A program made the position numbers and the translations under genes. Of a stretch of 64,000 bases of DNA, positions 25,797 to 33,746 are shown piece after piece. The notes under the pieces were generated by a model, which saw only the letters and a program-made list of their open reading frames with translations, ran no database searches and was not told the DNA's origin. The first letter of the stretch is position 1; every line of letters begins with the position of its first letter. Origin of the DNA: Sporosarcina globispora (GTDB lineage Bacteria > Bacillota > Bacilli > Bacillales > Cytobacillaceae); the NCBI RefSeq assembly GCF_001274725.1, contig NZ_LGUF01000007.1, forward strand, positions 954,001-1,018,000, written 5' to 3'.

Positions 25797-26012
25797 ATGG
25801 AAGAATTCTATGGAACAGAAGAGTATTTTGAGCAAAAGGTTTCAAATTGCCTATCAAAAGATGCAGACGAAAAAAAACTGTCAAAAATTGCTGCCCAGCT
25901 GGAGTATGAAATCAGGCATGAATTCATCTGCCACGAAAGAATCAGAAAAGAATGCCTTGAGAATTTATTTGAAGTCTGCGATCGGGCCATTTCCGATAAA
26001 AAAAATAAATAA
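25797..26012 (+). CDS. Small acidic helical protein, unknown function
   Basis: A 71-residue soluble protein with high helix propensity and two to three cysteines (NCLSK, FICHE, RKECLE). Start ATG 25797 follows AAAGGAGGAG. No signal peptide or membrane segment. Not recognised; the cysteines could bind a metal. It is followed by a large imperfect hairpin (26014-26090). Confidence 0.65.
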   Translation: MEEFYGTEEYFEQKVSNCLSKDADEKKLSKIAAQLEYEIRHEFICHERIRKECLENLFEVCDRAISDKKNK

Positions 26013-26013
26013 A

Positions 26014-26090
26014 AATAGTATTTTCTTGAAATCTTCCTGTCCCTTATACTTTTAAATCTAAAGGAGACAAGACTTGAAGAAAATACTATT
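26014..26090. repeat. Long hairpin with perfect 14-base inverted ends
   Basis: Ends AATAGTATTTTCTT and AAGAAAATACTATT are perfect inverted repeats around a 49-base interior that itself pairs imperfectly (CTGTC...GACAAG). It abuts the small gene on the left and the broken gene on the right. It could be a tiny non-autonomous element or a folded RNA. Confidence 0.55.
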
Positions 26091-26254
26091 CTCTATTGGC
26101 CGAAACGCTCAAGTTTTAATAGAAAAATGAGGTTGTTGTTACAGCAGAAGAAGTAACAGAAACAGTATCTTTACCTGCCGGAAAATATTTTATCAAGGTA
26201 GATAACTACTACAATTCTTCTTTACAGGAGTACTCCTTCTCTGTTAAGAATTAA
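26074..26254 (+). pseudogene. Gene remnant encoding a pre-peptidase C-terminal-like tail
   Basis: A ribosome site (AAAGGAGAC) and TTG start open an 18-residue frame that stops at 26130. In another frame, 26123-26254 encodes VTETVSLPAGKYFIKVDNYY and ends in SFSVKN. That segment has the look of a pre-peptidase C-terminal (PPC) beta domain of secreted proteases. Start and end thus sit in different frames with most of the gene missing, so I read it as the scar of an internal deletion. A strong terminator (26260-26306) still follows. Confidence 0.5.
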
Positions 26255-26259
26255 AAATG

Positions 26260-26306
26260 AAAGACTGTTTCCCAGCACACCTAGTGCTGAAAACAGTCTT
26301 TTTTTG
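26260..26306 (+). terminator. Strong terminator after the gene remnant
   Basis: Arms AAAGACTGTTT and AAACAGTCTTT with an inner AGCAC/GTGCT pairing, followed by T7. Confidence 0.9.
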
Positions 26307-26340
26307 TTACATATAACCGATTGATCAATCAATCATAGCG

Positions 26341-26357
26341 TTTACAACAAAATTACA
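26341..26357 (-). promoter_or_regulatory. WalR-box-like site upstream of the CWB2 nucleotidase
   Basis: On the minus strand TGTAAT, five bases, TGTAAA: an exact match to the Bacillus WalR consensus TGTWAH-N5-TGTWAH. It lies 105 bases before the GTG start, upstream of a TATAAT at 26420-26425. Confidence 0.5.
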
Positions 26358-26461
26358 AAACCAGTCGGGATTTTAAGGGTTTTTTTACAAAAAATGATAG
26401 TATTTTACTATTTTTAGTATATAATCGACTTGTCAGACATTAGACGAGAGGTGGAAAAAAG

Positions 26462-29400
26462 GTGAAAAAGGGTATTAAAAAGAAGTTTAGCGGATTGCTA
26501 ATCTCTACACTTGCTGTTGGTATGCTTTCTCCATTAGGATCCGGCGCATCAGCCGAATCTTTGCCGAAAAATGTCTTATCAAACGAGGCATATGTAAAAT
26601 TGAAGATTATGGAAACAACAGACCTTCATGGAAGCATCATGAATCATGATTACTATTCGGATACTAAGGCTGATAAAGGTTTGGTGCAGGTTTCAACTTT
26701 AGTTAAAGAGGAACGGGCAGAAAATCCAAACAATCTATTATTCGATAACGGAGATCTTCTTCAAGGTAACCCATATACAGATTACATAGCAAAAGTTAAC
26801 CCACTTACATTTGCTGATCGCTTATCAGGAAAAGACCGTTTCAAAACTGCAGTAGCAGTTTCTCATGAAGGATGGGATTCTTCTGAAGTGGTGGTTATCG
26901 CCAGGTCAGACGATTTTGCAGATGCATTGGCAGCAACACCATTAGCTTATAAATATAATGCACCGATTCTTTTGACTAAGACGGGTTCATTAAATGAAGA
27001 TACGAAAAAAGAAATCAAGCGTCTGGGAGCTAAAAAGGTTCTGATAGTCGGTGGTACAGGAGCTGTCTCAACAGCAGTACAGCAAGAAATTTCAAAAGAT
27101 TTAAAAGTTTGGGTAAAAAGAATTTCAGGTTCTGACCGTTTTGAAACAGCCTCAGAAATTGCTGCTGAATTAGGAGGAAATCCAGATACAGCGATTTTGG
27201 CTTATGGGGGAGACTATCCGGACGCCCTTGCCATTGCTCCATATGCAGCAAAAAATGGCATTCCGATCCTGCTGACTGGAAAGAACTCACTTCCAAAAGC
27301 AACTTCTGAAGCTCTTGCTGGAAAGGAAAACACTATCCTGGTTGGGGGTACAGGTGTAATCAGTCCAGCTATTGAAAAGACAGTTAAAAACCCTAAGCGC
27401 TATTCTGGGAAAACTCGTTTTGAAACAGCAGTCGAAGTGGCGACTAAACTTGATAAAATTGAGGATAAAGTGTTTGTAGCAAACGGACGAGGTTTTGCGG
27501 ATGCTTTAACTGGATCCGTTTTAGCCGCGAAGAAAAATGCCCCGCTTCTTTTAGTTGAAAAGGGTAACCTGCCAGCTGGAACAGAAGCACTTGTAGATGG
27601 CAAAGCTGTTTCAATCCTGGGCGGATCTGGTGTTGTGGCAGAAGAGCTGATTGCAAATGAAACACACCCAATTTATCAAGCTATGAATCTATTGGATTAT
27701 GATGCTGGAAACCTAGGAAATCATGAATTTAACTATGGATTGACCTTCCTGGAAAATAGCATCAAAGGTGCACAGTTCCCGTATGTATCTTCAAATGTCT
27801 ATCTTGATGATAAGGATTCTGATCCGTCAAATGATAAAAACTTTGTAAAACCTTACACAATAATTGATAAAAAGGTTAAAGATGACAAGGGAAAAGAGCA
27901 CACAGTGAAAGTGGGCGTAATTGGTTTTGTCCCTCCACAGATCATGCAATGGGATCAATCGAATCTGGAAGGAAAAGTTGTAACGAAAGACATTATTGCT
28001 TCAGCAGAAAAATGGGTCCCAAAAATGAAAGAGGATGGAGCAGATATTGTTGTTGCGATTCCTCACTCCGGATTTAGTTTGGACAAGAATGATACAGAAA
28101 ACAGAGTAGCAGGCTTAAGTGAGGTGGAAGGAATTGATGCAATTCTTTTCGGACACTCACATAAAGCGTTCCCAAGTGATAAGTCCTATGACAATGTCAA
28201 AGAGATTGATAACAAAAAAGGAACAATCAATGGTATTCCTGCAGTTCAAGCGGTTGTAGATGGAAGCCACTTGGGTATTATTGACTTGACACTAGAAAAA
28301 GTAGATGGTTCCTGGAAAGTAAAAGACACTCAATCTGAAGTCCGTTCGACAGCGGGAGTGACTCCAGACCCGGAAATGGTCAAGATTTTAAAAGAGTCTC
28401 ATGAAGGCACAATTGAATATATCAATGGTAAAGTTGGAGTAACAACTGCGCCGATCCACAGCTTCTTTGCACGTGTGCAGGATGATCCATCTGTACAAAT
28501 TGTAAGCAATGCCCAAAAAGAATTTGTGGAAAATGCACTAAAAGGAACAGAATTTGAAAAACTTCCAGTTCTTTCATCTGCAGCTCCGTTTAAAGCAGGC
28601 CGAAACGGTGCAGACGAATATACACATATTCCTGCAGGGGATATTACAATCAAGAATGTATCTGACCTGTACAAATTCCCTAATACTGTACAAGCAGTTA
28701 AGTTAAATGGTGCAGAAGTGAAGGAATACTTAGAATGGACAGCTGGAAACTTTAATCAAATTGACCCTTCAAAAACAGAAGAACAAAATTTGATTAATTC
28801 TGATTTCCCTGCGTACAACTTTGATACTCTGGATGGAGTAACATACGAAATTGATGTAACACAGCCTGTTAAGTACGATAAATCCGGAAAGGTTATTAAT
28901 GAAAATGCAAGCCGCATTAAGAACCTTGAGTTTAATGGACAACCAGTTAAAGAAGATCAGGAGTTTGTTATTGCAACAAATAACTACCGTGCAGCAATGT
29001 CTGTTGTAAACCCTGATGGCAAGCGAATCATTTATACATCTCCAGATGAAAATCGTCAGGTAGTCATGAATTACATTATCAAGAACAAGACAATAAATCC
29101 TTCAGCTGACCAAAACTGGAAGCTTTCACCTATCTTTGGAGATGTAAACGTTGTATTCGAATCCTCCCCAGCGGCAAAAGATATTGCAGCCTCTACTGAC
29201 AATGTCACACATGTTGGTAAAGGTGCTAATGGTTTCGATAAGTATTCTATTAACATGGCACAGCCTTTTGAAGTTCAATTGCTGGGTATTAACGACCTGC
29301 ATGGCCAGCTTGATACATTTAATTCAAAGATCAATGCTGGTGGAATTGAATATCTATCAGCATACTTAAAAGAGCGTGAAGCAACAAACCCTAACACCTT

Positions 29401-30757
29401 CATGCTTCATGCAGGTGATGTGGCAGGAGCAAGCTCACCGGTATCAGCATTACTTCAGGATGAGCCGACTATTAAGCTATTAAATGAAATTGGCTTTGAT
29501 TTAGGAACGCTCGGAAACCATGAGTTTGACGAGGGTGTTGACGAAATGCTTCGCCTGATCAACGGCGGAAGCCATCCAAAGACGGTTGATAAGTACGGTG
29601 AATTCGAAGGTGCAAGCTTCCCTTACGTAGTTTCTAACGTAGTTGATTCAAAAACAAAGGAACCTATTTTGGATCCGTATGTTATCAATGAAGTAAATGG
29701 CGTTAAGATTGGATTTATTGGAGTGGCATACTCTGACACGCCTACAATCGTTACTCCTAGCGGTGTAGCTGGAGTAGAATTCACGGATGAAGTTGAAGCA
29801 ATCAACAAGTATGCTAAAGAATTGAAGGGCCAAGGGGTAAAATCAATTGTTGTAGTATCCCATAATCCTGTTAAATCTGATAATGACGGATCTAACCCAA
29901 CAGAAGAACTTGTAGATATCGCCAATGCTGTTGATGATGAAGTCGATGTATTGTTCGGCGGACATAATCACCAATATGCGAACACAGTAGTTGATGGTAA
30001 GCTTCTAGTACAATCTTTCTCATACGGAACAGCTTTTTCTGATGTAGATCTTACGATTGACCCTGTAACACAAGACATTATTGAGAAAAAAGCGGAAATC
30101 GTAACGACTTACCGTGATGGCATTGAACCAGATGCAGAAATTAAAGCGATGCTTGATGTATACATTGAAGACGTTGCTCCGATTCTAAACGAAAAAATTG
30201 GTACAACTACATCCGGTATCAGCAGAGATGAAAATGCTGACGGCGAGTCTCCAATGGGTAACCTGATTGCTGACTCTATGATTGCTGCAACAGGATCTGA
30301 CTTCGCATTCATGAACCCAGGTGGTATCCGTGCAGAAATTGATGCAGGGGAAATCACTTGGAAGGAAGCATTCACTGTACAGCCATTCGGCAATGACCTT
30401 GTAACAATGGACCTGACTGGTGCACAAATTAAAACTCTATTAGAACAGCAATGGGGTTCTAAGCAAAGAATTCTTAAGGTTGCCGGTTTGAAATTCTCTT
30501 ATGATACATCTAAAGAAGCTGGCAAGCGCATTGTTTCTGTAACAAAAGCGGATGGAACTCCGATTGCAGATACTGAAACATATTCAGTTACAGTCAACAA
30601 TTTCATGGCTGATGGCGGAGATGAATTGCACGTTCTTAAAGATGGCAAAAACCGCGTAGTCGATGTAGTAGATTTAGATGCATTAGTTAACTACATCAAA
30701 GACAAAGGTGAAGTTAACCCTGTTACAGAAGGGCGTATTACAAAATTAGATAAGTAA
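26462..30757 (+). CDS. Bifunctional cyclic-nucleotide phosphodiesterase/5'-nucleotidase (YfkN-like) with CWB2 repeats inserted in the first catalytic domain
   Basis: Secreted, wall-bound phosphatase that scavenges phosphate from 2',3'-cyclic nucleotides and nucleotides. Order over 1431 residues: signal peptide (1-31); first metallophosphatase begins with TTDLHG (52-57) and DNGDLLQG (95-102); three CWB2 repeats (about 115-399; RLSGKDRF, RISGSDRF, RYSGKTRF); the phosphatase resumes at HPIYQAMN with GNLGNHEF; 5'-nucleotidase C domain; second metallophosphatase (from about 935, INDLHG, TLGNHEFDEG); second nucleotidase C domain (PMGNLIADSM). In YfkN the first domain is uninterrupted and the C-terminus has a sortase signal. 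Here that signal is absent and CWB2 replaces it. GTG start 26462 follows GAGAGGTGG. Confidence 0.9.
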   Translation: MKKGIKKKFSGLLISTLAVGMLSPLGSGASAESLPKNVLSNEAYVKLKIMETTDLHGSIMNHDYYSDTKADKGLVQVSTLVKEERAENPNNLLFDNGDLLQGNPYTDYIAKVNPLTFADRLSGKDRFKTAVAVSHEGWDSSEVVVIARSDDFADALAATPLAYKYNAPILLTKTGSLNEDTKKEIKRLGAKKVLIVGGTGAVSTAVQQEISKDLKVWVKRISGSDRFETASEIAAELGGNPDTAILAYGGDYPDALAIAPYAAKNGIPILLTGKNSLPKATSEALAGKENTILVGGTGVISPAIEKTVKNPKRYSGKTRFETAVEVATKLDKIEDKVFVANGRGFADALTGSVLAAKKNAPLLLVEKGNLPAGTEALVDGKAVSILGGSGVVAEELIANETHPIYQAMNLLDYDAGNLGNHEFNYGLTFLENSIKGAQFPYVSSNVYLDDKDSDPSNDKNFVKPYTIIDKKVKDDKGKEHTVKVGVIGFVPPQIMQWDQSNLEGKVVTKDIIASAEKWVPKMKEDGADIVVAIPHSGFSLDKNDTENRVAGLSEVEGIDAILFGHSHKAFPSDKSYDNVKEIDNKKGTINGIPAVQAVVDGSHLGIIDLTLEKVDGSWKVKDTQSEVRSTAGVTPDPEMVKILKESHEGTIEYINGKVGVTTAPIHSFFARVQDDPSVQIVSNAQKEFVENALKGTEFEKLPVLSSAAPFKAGRNGADEYTHIPAGDITIKNVSDLYKFPNTVQAVKLNGAEVKEYLEWTAGNFNQIDPSKTEEQNLINSDFPAYNFDTLDGVTYEIDVTQPVKYDKSGKVINENASRIKNLEFNGQPVKEDQEFVIATNNYRAAMSVVNPDGKRIIYTSPDENRQVVMNYIIKNKTINPSADQNWKLSPIFGDVNVVFESSPAAKDIAASTDNVTHVGKGANGFDKYSINMAQPFEVQLLGINDLHGQLDTFNSKINAGGIEYLSAYLKEREATNPNTFMLHAGDVAGASSPVSALLQDEPTIKLLNEIGFDLGTLGNHEFDEGVDEMLRLINGGSHPKTVDKYGEFEGASFPYVVSNVVDSKTKEPILDPYVINEVNGVKIGFIGVAYSDTPTIVTPSGVAGVEFTDEVEAINKYAKELKGQGVKSIVVVSHNPVKSDNDGSNPTEELVDIANAVDDEVDVLFGGHNHQYANTVVDGKLLVQSFSYGTAFSDVDLTIDPVTQDIIEKKAEIVTTYRDGIEPDAEIKAMLDVYIEDVAPILNEKIGTTTSGISRDENADGESPMGNLIADSMIAATGSDFAFMNPGGIRAEIDAGEITWKEAFTVQPFGNDLVTMDLTGAQIKTLLEQQWGSKQRILKVAGLKFSYDTSKEAGKRIVSVTKADGTPIADTETYSVTVNNFMADGGDELHVLKDGKNRVVDVVDLDALVNYIKDKGEVNPVTEGRITKLDK

Positions 30758-30765
30758 AAAAAGAG

Positions 30766-30794
30766 ACAGGCTCGTAAGTTGAGCCTGTTTTTTG
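30766..30794 (+). terminator. Terminator of the CWB2 nucleotidase gene
   Basis: Arms ACAGGCTC and GAGCCTGT with a 7-base loop and T6. Confidence 0.9.
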
Positions 30795-30811
30795 TTTTTG
30801 CCGGGCTGTCA

Positions 30812-31013
30812 TATAGAGGGTATCGAAGAATGCTAGGGTAATTGCCTCTAAAACTTTCTTCATATATATCGATTGATATGCCTGCAATAGAACCTGAATT
30901 GGATTAATTGAACCCCTTTTCAGTACAGGCACAAAAAAGAGAGAATCTTGTCGAAAAATATATCCATCTAACTCAACAAATCCATCTTTCACTTTTTGGA
31001 AATACCCTCTATA
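30812..31013. repeat. Pair of 12-base inverted repeats bounding about 200 bases
   Basis: TATAGAGGGTAT at 30812-30823 and its exact complement at 31002-31013. The right copy overlaps a TATAAT at 31010-31015 that is a plausible -10 for the gene at 31050. It may be a short mobile-element relic or paired regulatory sites. Confidence 0.45.
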
Positions 31014-31049
31014 ATTACTTTTGATACTTAACCAACTAGGAGGAAAATT

Positions 31050-32009
31050 ATGAAAAAGGCTATCATTCTATCGGCTTTATTGACACTGGCATTACCTTTT
31101 GGACAAGCTAAGGCAGAAGAAGCACCAACCTATCGTATCTCAGGTAAAGACCGTTACGAAACTGCAGTAAATATCTCTGCTGAGGGCTGGGACACGTCTG
31201 CAGTTGCTGTTATTGCCACAGGCAAAGACTTTCCAGATGCATTAAGTGCGACCCCCCTTGCTTATAAATATGGTGCTCCGCTTCTATTAACACCAGCCAA
31301 CTCTTTACCGGAAAGTGTAAAAAACGAAATAAAGCGCCTTAAGGTTAAAACCGTATATTTAATTGGTGGGAAGTCGGTTATTTCTCCAAATATAGAGATA
31401 GAGCTTAATAGTCTGGGTGTCTCATCAATAACAAGAATTAGCGGTGCAGATCGCTATGAAACATCAGTAAAAGTTGCCAAACAGCTAGGGAGTTCAGAGA
31501 GTGTAGTGGTGGCGACTGGTGAAGGTTTTCCAGATGCTCTATCCATTGCTCCAATAGCTGCGCAATTAGAAATGCCAATTCTTTTAACTAAAAAAAATTC
31601 GGTTCCATCTTCAGTAAGTCAGTTTGTTAAAGCAGAACAGCCAGTGGAATCATTTGTTATAGGTGGTACTGGGGTTATTAGTGAACAAGTGGCAGGTACC
31701 TTCCCTATGCCAGAACGTATCAGCGGGGTAAACCGTTATGCAACAAACAGCAATGTCATTCAGTATTTTGAAGAAGCAATCGATATGGATTTACCGGTGA
31801 TTGCAACGGGTGAAAATTATCCGGATGCACTAGCTGGATCAGCCTTTGCTGCAGCTACCTGGAATCCTGTAATCTTAACCCATCCAACTAATCCACATCA
31901 AACAACGAAAGATACTGTCCAAACTTACTCTGATCTTGCAGAGCTCTATTTTGTGCTGGGTGGGGATAAAGTTGTGACTGATCAGGCTTTAAGGTCACTA
32001 TTCCAATAA
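31050..32009 (+). CDS. Secreted protein made only of three CWB2 repeats
   Basis: Wall-binding module without any visible effector. Seen: signal peptide (1-22) and three CWB2 repeats (about 28-120, 125-215, 220-319) marked by RISGKDRYETAV, RISGADRYETSV and RISGVNRYATNS. Each repeat carries the typical FPDAL or YPDAL and VYLIGG-type elements. Start ATG 31050 follows AGGAGG. In Bacillus and clostridia, three CWB2 repeats bind anionic wall polymer. A protein with nothing else may cover or cap the polymer, or be what remains of a longer enzyme. Ends in a perfect terminator. Confidence 0.9.
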   Translation: MKKAIILSALLTLALPFGQAKAEEAPTYRISGKDRYETAVNISAEGWDTSAVAVIATGKDFPDALSATPLAYKYGAPLLLTPANSLPESVKNEIKRLKVKTVYLIGGKSVISPNIEIELNSLGVSSITRISGADRYETSVKVAKQLGSSESVVVATGEGFPDALSIAPIAAQLEMPILLTKKNSVPSSVSQFVKAEQPVESFVIGGTGVISEQVAGTFPMPERISGVNRYATNSNVIQYFEEAIDMDLPVIATGENYPDALAGSAFAAATWNPVILTHPTNPHQTTKDTVQTYSDLAELYFVLGGDKVVTDQALRSLFQ

Positions 32010-32048
32010 AAAGTAATTCTGATTATAGAGTTTAGTTCTTATACACAC

Positions 32049-32082
32049 AAAAACGCTTGTATTAAAACACAAGCGTTTTTTC
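32049..32082 (+). terminator. Terminator of the CWB2-only gene
   Basis: Perfect 12-base arms AAAAACGCTTGT and ACAAGCGTTTTT, 8-base loop, T-run. Confidence 0.9.
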
Positions 32083-32276
32083 AATTCATATTTTGCACAT
32101 CTTGTTAAGAGAAAGATAGATTTTATTCTTCCGAGTCCTTCTCATTAAAAATTATTGATATAAAAGCAAGAATTATACTGCATAAGCTGCCCCTCACATT
32201 ATATTAAAGGAATTAATAAGATTCCTCTTCAGACTCAAGACTTTCACTTTTCCCTCTCTAAAGAACGCACAAGTAC

Positions 32277-32402
32277 TTGAATAATACTGGTTATTACTAT
32301 GTACCTGGCAGAGGTGCTTTCTCTAACAAGAATGGGCCAAGGCCTATAAAATTATTGGGTGCCGCTACAATCATAATATTTTATGAGAAGACGTTAGGTT
32401 AA
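32277..32402 (+). other. Possible C-terminal gene fragment
   Basis: In the gap 32083-32413 one frame reads NNTGYYYVPGRGAF, then NGPRPIKLLGAATIIIFYEK, and ends at 32402. It looks protein-like (Gly/Pro turn, hydrophobic end) but has no ribosome site and a stop just upstream. It may be debris of a larger gene; nothing else is visible in this gap. Confidence 0.25.
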
Positions 32403-32413
32403 TGACACTTAAA

Positions 32414-32947
32414 TTATGTTTTTTTCATTCTTCTCCTTGTAACTTCATCTATAAGAAAGAAGAATCCGGAGTATAAAGCTGGAATTATGAAAACACCAGG
32501 GCTTAGGTAGTATGATAAGCCAAAAATGGCAGTTAATAGACCAAAACCAATGTGAATTAAGCCAGATATCAGAGCACGGTGCCTAACGAACCTCTTTGAA
32601 ACAAGTTCTGCGATGATAGAAGCGGGAATTCCGTAACAAAAGATCCCTAAAGAACTAAAGAAAAATAAAATAAGAAACCACATAAAGTATTCAATATCAA
32701 TAGGAGGTGAATCCGTAATAGTTCCTACTGCCATAATGCCAAGTGAGGTTATAAGTGCTGTATAAAAAGCAACTTTAATTTTTCTTAGTCCATTTTCGAA
32801 CATGATCTCTCTGGCAATAGGTATAAGAAAAGTAATTGAAAAAATGGCAAGGACAAGCTTTATATATCCAGGGATAGTGGAGGCATATATTATGAATAAG
32901 ACAAGAGTCACAGTGATAGTAGGAATTATGTTTTTAGGTTTTAGCAA
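32414..32947 (-). CDS. Membrane protein with about five hydrophobic segments, unknown function
   Basis: A 177-residue polytopic membrane protein, start ATG 32947 (MLKPKNIIPT) after AAAGGTTGGC, with a basic C-terminal tail (RRRMKKT). It lies 118 bases downstream of the sortase gene on the same strand with no clear terminator between, so it may be co-transcribed. No family recognised. Confidence 0.65.
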   Translation of the reverse strand: MLKPKNIIPTITVTLVLFIIYASTIPGYIKLVLAIFSITFLIPIAREIMFENGLRKIKVAFYTALITSLGIMAVGTITDSPPIDIEYFMWFLILFFFSSLGIFCYGIPASIIAELVSKRFVRHRALISGLIHIGFGLLTAIFGLSYYLSPGVFIIPALYSGFFFLIDEVTRRRMKKT

Positions 32948-33065
32948 ATTAGGCCAACCTTTCTCTTATTAAAAATAATTCTTTGGTTAAGGGATATTTC
33001 ATTATATGTTTTGGTTATACCATTAGGGAAGATCGGGTATGATGTAATTCCCCTGCCTTCTTTAT

Positions 33066-33617
33066 TTAGTTTTTAGGATGGGCATAAAAGACAAACCGCT
33101 CAGGCGCATCGCCAATATAGTTAAACGGGTAGCAGGTAGTTACGGTCAATACCTCTTCCGGAGACGTGCTTTTAATAATGGTAAGGTCATTCGCGTCAAC
33201 TATCTTCGTATCATAAATTTCGTAGGAAAAGTCCCCATATGACAATCTCACAGTAAAGATGTCTCCAATTTTAAGCTGGTCAAATTTCCGAAAAACCGTG
33301 TCCCTGTGCCCTGAAAGAACAATTTGCTCTTTTTGGCCGGGAAAAGCCGTACCGATATAATGCCCTACACCAGCTTCGAGCTGATCGTTATCTGTACCCT
33401 CAATGATGGGGATTTCCTTGTTGATTTTGGGAACAGAAAGAATTCCGATGGTTTCATTCTGTTCAAACACTATCTTTTTGTTTGATCCATTACTCAGTAG
33501 CTCCCTGGCTTCTTCTTTTCTATCTTCAACTTGAAGATGAGAGTCTCTAATCTCAAACAAGGAATAGGCTGTTAATGCCGTTCCTATTAATAGTAATAAA
33601 TATATTAGTGTTTTCAT
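33066..33617 (-). CDS. Class D sortase
   Basis: Membrane-anchored transpeptidase that joins LPxTG-type proteins to peptidoglycan. Seen: N-terminal anchor (about 3-20), sortase barrel with catalytic His in SGHRDT, Cys in TVTTC and Arg in PERFVFYA. The 183-residue length and TTCYPFNYIGDAPER pattern fit class D (YhcS-like). Start ATG 33617 follows GAGGCTGG. It is divergent from the only LPxTG-type protein in the window (33747-37367, LPNTA), which is very likely its substrate; LPNTA is a known class D motif in Bacillus. Confidence 0.92.
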   Translation of the reverse strand: MKTLIYLLLLIGTALTAYSLFEIRDSHLQVEDRKEEARELLSNGSNKKIVFEQNETIGILSVPKINKEIPIIEGTDNDQLEAGVGHYIGTAFPGQKEQIVLSGHRDTVFRKFDQLKIGDIFTVRLSYGDFSYEIYDTKIVDANDLTIIKSTSPEEVLTVTTCYPFNYIGDAPERFVFYAHPKN

Positions 33618-33746
33618 CCCAGCCTCCTCATTTGTCGAAAAACGGCTAAAAATAAAGATTTACTTTAATTTATTAACAATTATAATTATCTTAATTGTAT
33701 AATTCTAGTAAATATTAACTATTAATTCCAGAAGAGGGGCACCAAA

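Noticed and set aside
30738-30992. 84-residue minus-strand frame between two CWB2 genes
   Set aside because: It runs through the strong terminator of the nucleotidase gene and into its stop codon, starts at a GTG without ribosome site, and coincides with the inverted-repeat segment; more likely non-coding.
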